9,076 nt of DNA from Clostridia bacterium (GCA_017420825.1 JAFQNU010000096.1:1-9076), one strand, 5' to 3'. Shown: positions 1 through 6,579, counted from the stretch's first letter. The notes: generated by a model from the letters alone, not told the origin. Program-made: numbers and translations.

Positions 1-137
1 TCTGCCGCAAAATCAAGACTCTCATGGAAAATACTTCCCAAAACACCTCCGATTGCTCCTATCAGCACGGCTATAACTATCCATTTAAAGAATGATTTTA
101 TATATTCTGCTATTCCCTTTAATTTTTCCGTTTTCAA
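1..137 (-). CDS. ClC-family voltage-gated chloride channel, N-terminal part (runs off window)
   Basis: This is the first 45 codons of a gene that continues beyond base 1. It starts with TTG (137-135) directly after the TAA stop of the YolD-like gene. A GGGGAG ribosome binding site at 151-146 lies 8 bases upstream, which supports this start. The peptide begins with a short basic segment (MKTEKLKGIAEYIKSFFKW) followed by a hydrophobic, glycine-rich first membrane helix (IVIAVLIGAIGGVLGSIFHE) and then SLDFAA. That pattern of a lysine/tryptophan-flanked helix with GxxGGxxGxxFH resembles the first helix of bacterial ClC chloride channels and H+/Cl- exchangers, inner-membrane proteins that move chloride. 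The selectivity-filter motifs lie outside the window, so the family call is an inference from a short N-terminus. Its position implies cotranscription with the polymerase and YolD-like genes. Confidence 0.6.
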   Translation of the reverse strand, partial: MKTEKLKGIAEYIKSFFKWIVIAVLIGAIGGVLGSIFHESLDFAA

Positions 138-578
138 TTATCTGTCTCCCCATTCTTCTTTTGTATGTGAAAATATGTCACTGTCAATCTTTATAATTTC
201 ATCTATCGGAATTTTCACTCCGTCATACATTACAATAATACGTTCCACAATATAAATATTTTTTATTATTCCCTTTTTGTCAACGTATGCTCCACCCTGT
301 TTTTTTTCATCGGGTATGAAATAAGTAATTGTCACTGTCGGCTTGTTATCAAGATTTTCCGCAACAAATACAAGGCGGTTATTAAGCTCCTCTTTTTTAT
401 ACTCATCAAGCACTATTCTCTCATCTGTCAGACGTGCGGTTTCCTCCACCTCATCATCAAACCCTCTCAGCGACTTAAATGCACCGAACTGTGCCGCTCT
501 GTCCCGCATGGGCATATGCTTATGAGTTGTTGATTTCTGATATTTTATATTTATAATATCATCATACTTCCCCATCAT
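138..578 (-). CDS. YolD-like family protein, putative partner of the Y-family polymerase
   Basis: This is a 146-residue soluble protein of the YolD-like family. The conserved block is at about residues 22-51 and contains MPMRDRAAQFGAF, then SLRGFDDEVEETARLT, the usual family signature. The remainder is a charged, beta-rich domain with no signal peptide or membrane segment. Members are often encoded next to UmuC-like polymerases in Firmicutes and have been proposed to act in place of UmuD. That role is known only as a prediction. The start is taken at ATG 578-576 because AGGAGAGG (589-582) lies just upstream. ATG 575-573 is equally plausible, and a GTG at 593-591 would extend the frame by five codons but would swallow the ribosome binding site. 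The gene overlaps the end of the polymerase gene by 17 bases, which suggests translational coupling. Confidence 0.85.
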   Translation of the reverse strand: MMGKYDDIINIKYQKSTTHKHMPMRDRAAQFGAFKSLRGFDDEVEETARLTDERIVLDEYKKEELNNRLVFVAENLDNKPTVTITYFIPDEKKQGGAYVDKKGIIKNIYIVERIIVMYDGVKIPIDEIIKIDSDIFSHTKEEWGDR

Positions 579-2091
579 TATCCTCTCCTGCACTATGTCC
601 GCCTATTTGCTTATTCCTCTGAATTGAGGTCGCTCCCTCTTTTAAGTTAAACCCTTTTAAGATTGCATTTTTACCGAATTTATTCTTTAATTTCAAGGTT
701 GTTTCCTGAATTGCCTTCTCTTTTTTTAATGCTCTTTTTTCCTGTTCTCTTTTTCTTTGAAGCTCGTCATAGTCGGTGAAGATATCAAGCTGTTCAAACT
801 TTGGTCTGTCGTCTATATCCTCTTCATCTATAATATGATTTGCTGAAATGTTTATTCTTCTGACAAGCAGATTTTTATCAACAATCTCATCAAACAGCTT
901 CATTATCGCATTTGCCATAAGCATTGTTGAGGCGGTATGCTGTCCGATATTGGCAGTGCCGTGTGCGTGCTTTGGCACTCTTCTGCCGTAAAAATCCGTT
1001 GTAACCTCTCCGTTATAGTAATTACTTATTTCGGGATTTGTAAGATTTTCTATATCATATCCGACTGTCAGTGTAAGCTGATTGGTGGCATACCCTTTTT
1101 CTACAAGCTTTAAGCTCAACAGCTCCACCATTTCCCTCACGATAAGTCTTGCCTTTTCAAAGTCATACGGACAGTGTAAGACCTGTCCCTCGCTTATACT
1201 CTTGTTATCAGGCTTATACTCCTTAATATCATCAAAGGTGCATGGCTCCCACCCCCACGCATGGTCAATTAAAAGCTCCGCATTAATTCCAAAAAGCTTA
1301 TAGAGCTTGTCCTCTCCGTATTTATCAAGAGAATATCTTGCGATATCGCCCATGGTGTAAAGCCTGTTTGCCTCAAGCTTTCTTGCCGTTCCGCTTCCCA
1401 CTCTCCAGAAATCAGTGAGCGGTCTGTGCTCCCACAGCTCACGGCGGTATGACATTTCATCAAGCTCGGCAATTCTCACTCCGTCACTATCCGCCTTCAT
1501 TTTCTTTGCTTTTACATCCATTGCTATTTTGGCAAGATACATATTTGTACCTATTCCTGCGGTGGCTGTTATTCCTGTTGTTTTTAAAACGTCACGAATG
1601 ACCGTCATTGCAAACTCGTGTGCTGTTAATCCGCTTGTTTTTAAGTAGCTTGTTATATCCATGAACACCTCATCAATTGAATATACATGAATATCCCCAT
1701 GCGCAACATATTTTAAATAAATGTTATATATTTTAGTGCTGTATGCTATATACTGCGCCATTCGCGGAGGTGCCACAATATATGAAATTTCAAGTGCGGG
1801 ATTTTTTGCAAGCTCTGTGGCATTATATGATTTCTCTTTAAGCTCTCCACAGCTTTTGCGTCTTCTTCCGTTTGCAAGTCCTACCTTCTGAACTACCTCA
1901 AAAAGTCTTGCTCTCCCCGGTATCCCCAAAGCTTTTAATGACGGTGTTACAGCAAGACAGATTGTTTTTTCTGTCCTTCTCTCATCTGCTACAACAAGAT
2001 TTGTTGTCATTGGGTCAAGACCTCGCTCAACGCACTCAACAGAGGCAAAAAAAGATTTTAAATCAATACAAAGATATGTTTTTTCACTCAT
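562..2091 (-). CDS. Y-family translesion DNA polymerase (UmuC/UvrX-like)
   Basis: This is a 509-residue error-prone DNA polymerase expected to copy past damaged bases. The palm begins with CIDLKSFFASVEC (residues 8-20), with the metal-binding Asp at 10. YSIDEVFMD (137-145) supplies the second catalytic Asp140-Glu141 pair. A helix-hairpin-helix-like segment follows at about 231-252, and a little-finger region runs to about 420. QLDIF at 434-438 fits the beta-clamp binding motif, so it probably attaches to the sliding clamp. A highly charged coil (about 441-470) leads to a tail, KFGKNAILKGFNLKEGATS then IQRNKQIGGHSAGE, which I recall as typical of clostridial UmuC-like proteins. Length and tail fit the UvrX/YqjW type better than the shorter DinB. 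GGGAGG lies 7 bases before the ATG. The gene leads the operon with the YolD-like gene. All catalytic residues are present. Confidence 0.93.
   Translation of the reverse strand: MSEKTYLCIDLKSFFASVECVERGLDPMTTNLVVADERRTEKTICLAVTPSLKALGIPGRARLFEVVQKVGLANGRRRKSCGELKEKSYNATELAKNPALEISYIVAPPRMAQYIAYSTKIYNIYLKYVAHGDIHVYSIDEVFMDITSYLKTSGLTAHEFAMTVIRDVLKTTGITATAGIGTNMYLAKIAMDVKAKKMKADSDGVRIAELDEMSYRRELWEHRPLTDFWRVGSGTARKLEANRLYTMGDIARYSLDKYGEDKLYKLFGINAELLIDHAWGWEPCTFDDIKEYKPDNKSISEGQVLHCPYDFEKARLIVREMVELLSLKLVEKGYATNQLTLTVGYDIENLTNPEISNYYNGEVTTDFYGRRVPKHAHGTANIGQHTASTMLMANAIMKLFDEIVDKNLLVRRINISANHIIDEEDIDDRPKFEQLDIFTDYDELQRKREQEKRALKKEKAIQETTLKLKNKFGKNAILKGFNLKEGATSIQRNKQIGGHSAGEDNDGEV
582..589 (-). 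promoter_or_regulatory. Ribosome binding site of the YolD-like gene, inside the polymerase gene
   Basis: AGGAGAGG on the minus strand lies 3 bases before ATG 578 and 6 bases before ATG 575. It is inside the last codons of the upstream polymerase gene and decides against the GTG start at 593. Confidence 0.75.
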
Positions 2092-2151
2092 TTTTCTGCC
2101 TCCCTTATTCTTTTATTTTTTCTTGGATGTTGTAAATTTATTCCTGTTTAA

Positions 2152-2180
2152 ATTATATATCCAATCTGTCTGAAAGTCAA
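2152..2180 (-). promoter_or_regulatory. Promoter of the polymerase-YolD-ClC operon
   Basis: On the minus strand TTGACT (2180-2175) and TATAAT (2157-2152) are separated by exactly 17 bases, a near-perfect sigma-A promoter about 60 bases before the polymerase start. I find no GAAC-N4-GTTC LexA box of the Bacillus type in 2092-2190, so damage control is not visible here. Confidence 0.8.
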
Positions 2181-2191
2181 GGTTAAATAGA

Positions 2192-2217
2192 AAAACCGTT
2201 GCAGCTGCAACGGTTTT
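2192..2217 (-). terminator. Terminator after the antiporter gene (perfect 26-base palindrome)
   Basis: AAAACCGTTGCAG is followed directly by its exact complement CTGCAACGGTTTT. The palindrome begins 7 bases after the antiporter stop codon. On the minus strand it ends in five T residues, then CTATTT, which fits an intrinsic terminator. The plus strand carries an even longer T-run after it, so it may also stop antisense transcription. The polymerase promoter starts about 11 bases further on. Confidence 0.82.
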
Positions 2218-2224
2218 GTTTTTT

Positions 2225-3520
2225 TTATTTACCCCTATTTTTTGCCTCTTCAAGCTTTGTTTTACGTCTTTCTTTGACGTGGTGCGGAATAGGTGTTATT
2301 TCACCTGCGGCGCTGAGTGCCTGTCGTGTGAATACAGGTCCGAACAATTCATATATCAAAACTGCAAACAAGGTTATGTTTCTGATAAGATTTCCGTCTG
2401 CACCTAACTGCATTGCTGTTGTACACATTCCAAGTGCAACACCTGCCTGCGGTAAAAGTGTAATACCAAGATATTTACAGATTTGCGGTTCACATTTTGT
2501 AGCCTTAGCGCTTGCAAATGCTCCAAAATATTTACCGAGCGAACGGAAAATTATATATACTATTCCAACAACAACTATTGCCCAGTCTGCAAAGACATTC
2601 AATTCAAGCTCTGCTCCGCTTATTACAAAGAAAAGAGCAAAAAGCGGTGATGTCCATCTGTCTGATGCGTCCATGAGGTCGTGTGAGAGTGAGCATATAT
2701 TACAGAATACTGTACCGAGCATCATACATACCAGCAATGATGAAAAGCTGATGTGTACAGGTCCTATATGGAAATCAAGCATTGACAATGATACTGTTAA
2801 GAACACAAATGCAATTGTAAGGTTCAATCTGTTAGTGTTTGAGTTAAACAGCTTTTCGAGCTGTGTTAATATCCAACCCATAATTGCTCCGAGACCAAGT
2901 GAGCAGGCAATTTCAATAATAGGATTTACAAGTATTGAGACCATATCAACCGAGCCTACAATCAGTGTTTTTGCAATTCCGAAGGATACCGCAAATATAA
3001 TAAGACCAACTGCGTCATCGAGTGCAACAATCGGTAATAACAGCTTAGTCAGAGGTCCGTTTGCCTTGTACTGACGTACTACCATAAGCGTTGCGGCAGG
3101 TGCCGTTGCCGTTGCGATTGCTCCGAGTGTTATTACCTGCGGTAATGAAAGCTTATCGGGCATTATTTTGTGTAATGCGAACAACGCTAAATCTACAAAC
3201 AAGGTTGCTATCAATGCCTGAAATATACCTATTACCAAAGCCTGTCGACCTGTCTTTTTTAAATCGCTTAACCGAAACTCATTTCCGATTGAAAAGGCAA
3301 TAAATCCGAGTGCAACCTCTGAAATCAGTGTTAGTTTTCCGACTGCATCGTGCGTGTTAAAGCCGAGACCATCTATTCCCAATGCGCCTATGCAGTAAGG
3401 TCCTATGAGAACACCTGCTATTAAGTATGCCGTAACTGACGGCAATTTTAAAGGTTTAAATGCTCTGGTCATAATAAGACCTGCAAAAAGAGCAATTGAT
3501 ACTGATAATAAAGTATTCAT
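2225..3520 (-). CDS. Cation:proton antiporter, CPA2 family (Na+/H+ or K+/H+ exchanger domain)
   Basis: This is a 431-residue integral membrane protein that is expected to exchange H+ for Na+ or K+ across the cytoplasmic membrane. It shows about 12 hydrophobic segments covering nearly the whole length. The unwound-helix motif appears as GAIATATAPAATLMVVRQY (133-151). The paired aspartates of electrogenic CPA2 transporters are at Asp168-Asp169 in LLPIVALDDAVGLIIF. Further family landmarks are FFVISGAELEL (297-307), Arg326 in FRSLGK and LLPQAGVALGM (355-365). There is no RCK/TrkA-N domain; the protein ends in a short basic tail (KERRKTKLEEAKNRGK). The ion cannot be told from sequence. AAGGAAG lies 7 bases before the ATG. 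The gene has its own promoter and terminator and is probably monocistronic, with roles in pH and salt balance inferred from the family. Confidence 0.93.
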   Translation of the reverse strand: MNTLLSVSIALFAGLIMTRAFKPLKLPSVTAYLIAGVLIGPYCIGALGIDGLGFNTHDAVGKLTLISEVALGFIAFSIGNEFRLSDLKKTGRQALVIGIFQALIATLFVDLALFALHKIMPDKLSLPQVITLGAIATATAPAATLMVVRQYKANGPLTKLLLPIVALDDAVGLIIFAVSFGIAKTLIVGSVDMVSILVNPIIEIACSLGLGAIMGWILTQLEKLFNSNTNRLNLTIAFVFLTVSLSMLDFHIGPVHISFSSLLVCMMLGTVFCNICSLSHDLMDASDRWTSPLFALFFVISGAELELNVFADWAIVVVGIVYIIFRSLGKYFGAFASAKATKCEPQICKYLGITLLPQAGVALGMCTTAMQLGADGNLIRNITLFAVLIYELFGPVFTRQALSAAGEITPIPHHVKERRKTKLEEAKNRGK

Positions 3521-3570
3521 TTTTACACTTCCTTAACTTTATATATGCTGATTTTTAGCCAACACATGCA

Positions 3571-3599
3571 ATTATAGCAAAAAAAAATAAATTAGTCAA
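3571..3599 (-). promoter_or_regulatory. Promoter of the antiporter gene
   Basis: On the minus strand TTGACT (3599-3594) and TATAAT (3576-3571) are 17 bases apart with a T-rich spacer. The hexamers and spacing are identical to those of the polymerase promoter. Transcription would start about 40-45 bases before the antiporter ATG. Confidence 0.8.
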
Positions 3600-3642
3600 G
3601 CAAATTTCCCCTTTATTATCAACATAAATTACAATTTTATCT

Positions 3643-3697
3643 GCCTGATTTTATGCAAAATCACAATATACCTTGTAGGGTTTATTGTGTGTCAGGC
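3643..3697. repeat. Nested inverted repeats between two divergent promoters
   Basis: Outer arms GCCTGA (3643-3648) and TCAGGC (3692-3697) enclose inner arms CACAATA (3662-3668) and TATTGTG (3683-3689). A competing pair, TGATTTT (3646-3652) and AAAATCA (3657-3663), uses some of the same bases. The element sits upstream of both the antiporter and acyltransferase promoters, so neither would transcribe it. It could be an operator for a regulator of either gene, a small RNA, or chance in AT-rich DNA. Confidence 0.4.
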
Positions 3698-3726
3698 GTG
3701 GAGTTCTTATATGAGGGAAAATGTTA

Positions 3727-3755
3727 TTTACTTTTTTTTACATATATGATATAAT
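3727..3755 (+). promoter_or_regulatory. Promoter of the acyltransferase gene (extended -10)
   Basis: TGATATAAT (3747-3755) is a perfect extended -10 element (TGnTATAAT). TTTACT (3727-3732), 17 bases upstream of the -10 hexamer, is a weaker -35. Transcription would start about 20 bases before the start codon at 3785. Confidence 0.72.
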
Positions 3756-3771
3756 TATTCAATAAACGCTT

Positions 3772-3778
3772 AGAGGTG
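3772..3778 (+). promoter_or_regulatory. Ribosome binding site of the acyltransferase gene
   Basis: AGAGGTG lies 6 bases before ATG 3785. The in-frame GTG at 3776 is part of this site, so ATG 3785 is the likelier start. Confidence 0.7.
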
Positions 3779-3784
3779 AATAAT

Positions 3785-4855
3785 ATGAACCACAAAAATG
3801 AAACTCTTTTTTGGAAAAAGAAAGAATTTATATCCTTTATATCAAGTATTCTTGTTTTATTCATACATTCATATTTTGCTCCGGAGATTGTGAGTAACAG
3901 TTTTATTTCTGCTATAAATCATAAATTCTCATTCTTTTTCTCACGCTCTATTACACAATTTGCAGTTCCTATGTTCTTTATGTTGTCCGGAATATCCTTT
4001 TTTAAAGAATATAACAACAAAAAGTACCAAACAAAAATTAAATCCAGAATATATACCCTGGTTATACCTTATTTACTATGGAATACAGTGTGGATGCTTT
4101 GGGAAATTTTTGGTTCATACTCTTTTATTTCGAAATTTTTTGCAACCGGTGAGCCATATCCTTTGACTTTAGTAAGCATATTAAAGGGTATTTTATTCTA
4201 CGGTTGTAACATACCGTTTTGGTTTTTATTCGATATAATTGTATTTTCCTTTGCAGCTCCTCTGCTGTTTTTGATTATCCGAAACAAATACATAGGTATA
4301 GCTTTTGTTGCTTGTTTGTCGATAATTTCTGTTTTTGGAATTCATCTGCCAATGAATTTTTTCTATTATCCGATGTCAATTGTTTTCTACCTGACAGGAG
4401 CTATTATAGGCTATCATTTTTTCGATTATGCTTCCCGAAAATCATCAAAACCAATGCAAATTACTTCTATCGTGTTGTTTTCGGCATATATCCTTGCTAA
4501 AAATATTGTTCCCCGTGAGCTCCATATCAGTAATTATTTGATGGAAGCTATCGTATATACCATTGCGGCCTTTTGTCTGTGGAACATTGCGGATATTTTT
4601 ATTGAACGAATTAAACCCAGAGCAATATATCGCCGTTCTTTTGCTATTTATGCTATGCACCTCAATGTGGCGATAATTACACTGAAAATACTTTCTCTTT
4701 TTGCTCCGCAAAACGAGTGGCTCCAAATCCCAAAATTTCTAATTATGGTCGTTTTTACACTTGTAATTATTAATTATATATGTGCTTTTCTTGAGAAGTT
4801 TTTCCCAGGGATTTATGCATTATTTATGGGCAATCGCATAAAGAAACGCCAATAA
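3785..4855 (+). CDS. Membrane-bound acyltransferase, acyltransferase family 3
   Basis: This is a 356-residue polytopic membrane protein with about ten hydrophobic helices. It matches the acyltransferase family 3 layout: an N-terminal helix ending in the conserved His (ILVLFIHSYF, His28), then Arg54 followed by ITQFAVPMFFMLSGISFF, the family's most recognisable segment. A basic loop (KYQTKIKSRIYTLVIPYLLW) precedes the third helix, as is usual. Members transfer acetyl or other acyl groups to extracytoplasmic sugars such as surface polysaccharide, lipid-linked sugars or peptidoglycan. The substrate here is unknown, and no glycosyltransferase or capsule gene is in view. It is the only plus-strand gene, has its own promoter and terminator, and hand-counted samples (17-18 GC in 60 bases) are more AT-rich than the antiporter (22 in 60) or dnaK (23-25 in 60). 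That may reflect acquisition or simply Phe/Ile-rich content. Confidence 0.87.
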   Translation: MNHKNETLFWKKKEFISFISSILVLFIHSYFAPEIVSNSFISAINHKFSFFFSRSITQFAVPMFFMLSGISFFKEYNNKKYQTKIKSRIYTLVIPYLLWNTVWMLWEIFGSYSFISKFFATGEPYPLTLVSILKGILFYGCNIPFWFLFDIIVFSFAAPLLFLIIRNKYIGIAFVACLSIISVFGIHLPMNFFYYPMSIVFYLTGAIIGYHFFDYASRKSSKPMQITSIVLFSAYILAKNIVPRELHISNYLMEAIVYTIAAFCLWNIADIFIERIKPRAIYRRSFAIYAMHLNVAIITLKILSLFAPQNEWLQIPKFLIMVVFTLVIINYICAFLEKFFPGIYALFMGNRIKKRQ

Positions 4856-4883
4856 AAAAACAGTGTTATACACTGTTTTTTTT
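4855..4883. terminator. Bidirectional terminator shared by the convergent acyltransferase and fumarase genes
   Basis: CAGTGT (4861-4866) and ACACTG (4870-4875) pair around the loop TAT, flanked by A-run (4854-4860) and T-run (4876-4883). It reads as stem plus T-tract on both strands. The plus-strand gene stops at 4855. The minus-strand fumarase stop codon (4868-4866) lies in the loop, so its last codons form part of the stem. Confidence 0.85.
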
Positions 4884-5402
4884 ATACAAATCATTTCCTT
4901 TACTATCGGTCAGAACCACAAGCGGAAGATTTTCTACTCTCAGCCTTCTTATTGCCTCTGTTCCCAAATCCTCATAGCAGACAAGCTCACACTCCTTTAT
5001 ACACTGTGCTATCAATGCTCCTGCTCCGCCTGTTGCGCCAAGATATACGCACGAATTTCTTACAATTGCATCTGTGACCTCTTTATTTCTTGCACCCTTA
5101 CCTATCATAACAGACAAGCCGTTGTCAAGCAATAGAGGTGTGTATGCGTCCATTCTGCCTGCGGTTGTCGGACCGCATGAGCCAATAACCTCACCCGGCT
5201 TTGCAGGACATGGACCTGCATAATATATTGCCTGATTTTTTAAGTCAATAGGAAATTGTTTTGTTTTTTCATATTCCCTAACCATTCGCTCATGTGCGGC
5301 GTCTCTTGCTGTATATATTGTGCCTGATAATAATATTCTGTCACCTACACGCAGTTCCTTTAATTTTCCCTTTTCAAACGGATAATTAATTAACTTTTCC
5401 AT
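4866..5402 (-). CDS. Fumarate hydratase/tartrate dehydratase, beta-type (C-terminal) subunit of the class I Fe-S hydro-lyases
   Basis: This 178-residue cytoplasmic protein is the beta subunit of a two-subunit Fe-S hydro-lyase that hydrates fumarate to malate or dehydrates tartrate. Family motifs are SGTIYTARDAAHERM (26-40), GPTTAGRMDAYTP (77-89), GKGARNKEV (101-109), LGATGGAGAL (121-130) and YEDLGTEAIRRL (143-154). In class I fumarases the alpha part binds the 4Fe-4S cluster through cysteines, so this subunit should be inactive alone. No alpha gene is in the window, which is odd because the two are usually adjacent. Substrate preference cannot be told here; fumarase is more common in Clostridia. 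AAGGTG (5413-5408) lies 5 bases before the ATG and touches the dnaJ stop codon, implying coupled expression with the chaperone operon. Length is normal for a stand-alone beta subunit. Confidence 0.9.
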   Translation of the reverse strand: MEKLINYPFEKGKLKELRVGDRILLSGTIYTARDAAHERMVREYEKTKQFPIDLKNQAIYYAGPCPAKPGEVIGSCGPTTAGRMDAYTPLLLDNGLSVMIGKGARNKEVTDAIVRNSCVYLGATGGAGALIAQCIKECELVCYEDLGTEAIRRLRVENLPLVVLTDSKGNDLYKKNSV

Positions 5403-5412
5403 AGTAACACCT

Positions 5413-6552
5413 TTATTTCAAGAAATCTTTCATCTTATCAAACCACGTCTTTTGCTTTTTATAATTCTCCTTGCCCTTTGACAAAGCCTCAAACTCTTTT
5501 AATATTTCCTTTTGCTTTAAGCTGATATTTTTCGGCACTTCAACCTCAACGGTAACATACTCGTCGCCCCTGTTTTTACCTCTTATATGAGGAATACCCT
5601 TATTTTTCAGCTTAAACACTGTGCCTGTTTGTGTACCTTCGGGAATATCATACTCAACAACACCGTCTAAGGTCGGAACTCTTATAGTTGCTCCGAGTGC
5701 CGCCTGTACAAATGTAATAGGAATTTCTATAAACACGTCAAACTCCTCACGGCGGTATATTGCATGAGGTTTAATTCTTATTGTTATAAGCAGGTCACCT
5801 GATGCACCGCCCCTTGAACCCGGCTCACCATGACCGCTTATTTGAATTGTCTGTCCATGGTTAATTCCCTGCGGTATATCTATCTCAATTGTTCTTGTTT
5901 TTCTTACCTTACCAGTTCCTCTACACTCACGGCATGGGTCTGTTACAACCTTACCTGCGCCGTTACAATCAGGACAGGTTGTTATATTTGTCATATAACC
6001 AAGCGGTGTTCGTGTTTGCTGACGGATTTGTCCCTGACCGCCGCATCGTTTACATGTAACGGGAGCTGTTCCGTCCTTTGCGCCTGTTCCCTTACAGGTC
6101 GGACAATTCTCCTGTTTGTTTACCGATATGTTTTTCTTACAGCCAAAAGCCGCCTCTTCAAAGGTTATATCTATGACCTGCCTGATATCTGCACCCCTCA
6201 CAGGGCCGTTTCTTCTTGCTCCGCCGCCGAATCCGCCGAATCCGCCGCCGAAGATATTTGAGAATATATCACCAAAATCGTCAAAGCCGCCGAAACCGCC
6301 GCCACCGCCTGCACCAAAGTTCGGGTCTACTCCCGCATGGCCGAACTGGTCATAACGTGCCTTTTTCTCGCTGTCAGAGAGCACCTCATAAGCTTCATTG
6401 ACCTCTTTGAATTTTGCCTCTGCTTCTTTGTCACCCGGGTGAAGGTCGGGGTGATATTTTTTTGCCTCACGTCTGTATGCTTTTTTTAATTCGTCATCAG
6501 ATGCACCCTTTGAAACACCAAGCACCTCATAATAATCTCTTTTTTCTGCCAA
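5413..6552 (-). CDS. dnaJ: Chaperone protein DnaJ (Hsp40)
   Basis: This is a full-length 379-residue type I Hsp40 co-chaperone. It binds unfolded proteins, hands them to DnaK and stimulates its ATPase. The J domain (about 5-70) carries the essential HPD at 34-36. A Gly/Phe-rich linker follows (about 80-112). The zinc-binding region has all four CxxCxGxG repeats: CPTCKGTG (150-157), CKRCGGQG (167-174), CPDCNGAG (193-200) and CRECRGTG (207-214). Two beta-rich substrate-binding domains and a C-terminal dimerisation segment complete it. The start is TTG (6552-6550): the frame has an in-frame stop just upstream, the N-terminus MAEKRDYYEVLGV is canonical, and AGGTGAGG lies before it. It follows dnaK by 58 bases that contain a strong stem-loop, which may lower dnaJ output relative to dnaK. 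Confidence 0.97.
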   Translation of the reverse strand: MAEKRDYYEVLGVSKGASDDELKKAYRREAKKYHPDLHPGDKEAEAKFKEVNEAYEVLSDSEKKARYDQFGHAGVDPNFGAGGGGGFGGFDDFGDIFSNIFGGGFGGFGGGARRNGPVRGADIRQVIDITFEEAAFGCKKNISVNKQENCPTCKGTGAKDGTAPVTCKRCGGQGQIRQQTRTPLGYMTNITTCPDCNGAGKVVTDPCRECRGTGKVRKTRTIEIDIPQGINHGQTIQISGHGEPGSRGGASGDLLITIRIKPHAIYRREEFDVFIEIPITFVQAALGATIRVPTLDGVVEYDIPEGTQTGTVFKLKNKGIPHIRGKNRGDEYVTVEVEVPKNISLKQKEILKEFEALSKGKENYKKQKTWFDKMKDFLK

Positions 6553-6555
6553 TTT

Positions 6556-6564
6556 ACCTCACCT
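6556..6564 (-). promoter_or_regulatory. Ribosome binding site of dnaJ, supporting a TTG start
   Basis: AGGTGAGGT on the minus strand has its GAGG core 4 bases and its AGGTG core 7 bases before TTG 6552. No ATG or GTG lies in frame between this site and the conserved J-domain N-terminus. Confidence 0.7.
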
Positions 6565-6579
6565 ACTTCATATTCGCTC

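Noticed and set aside
579..593. GTG start at 593 for the YolD-like gene
   Set aside because: The ribosome binding site AGGAGAGG would lie inside the coding region. The ATG codons at 578 and 575 fit it better.
2199..3074. A 291-codon plus-strand open frame opposite the antiporter
   Set aside because: The minus-strand antiporter explains this region with family motifs and a good ribosome binding site. The plus-strand frame is a composition artefact.
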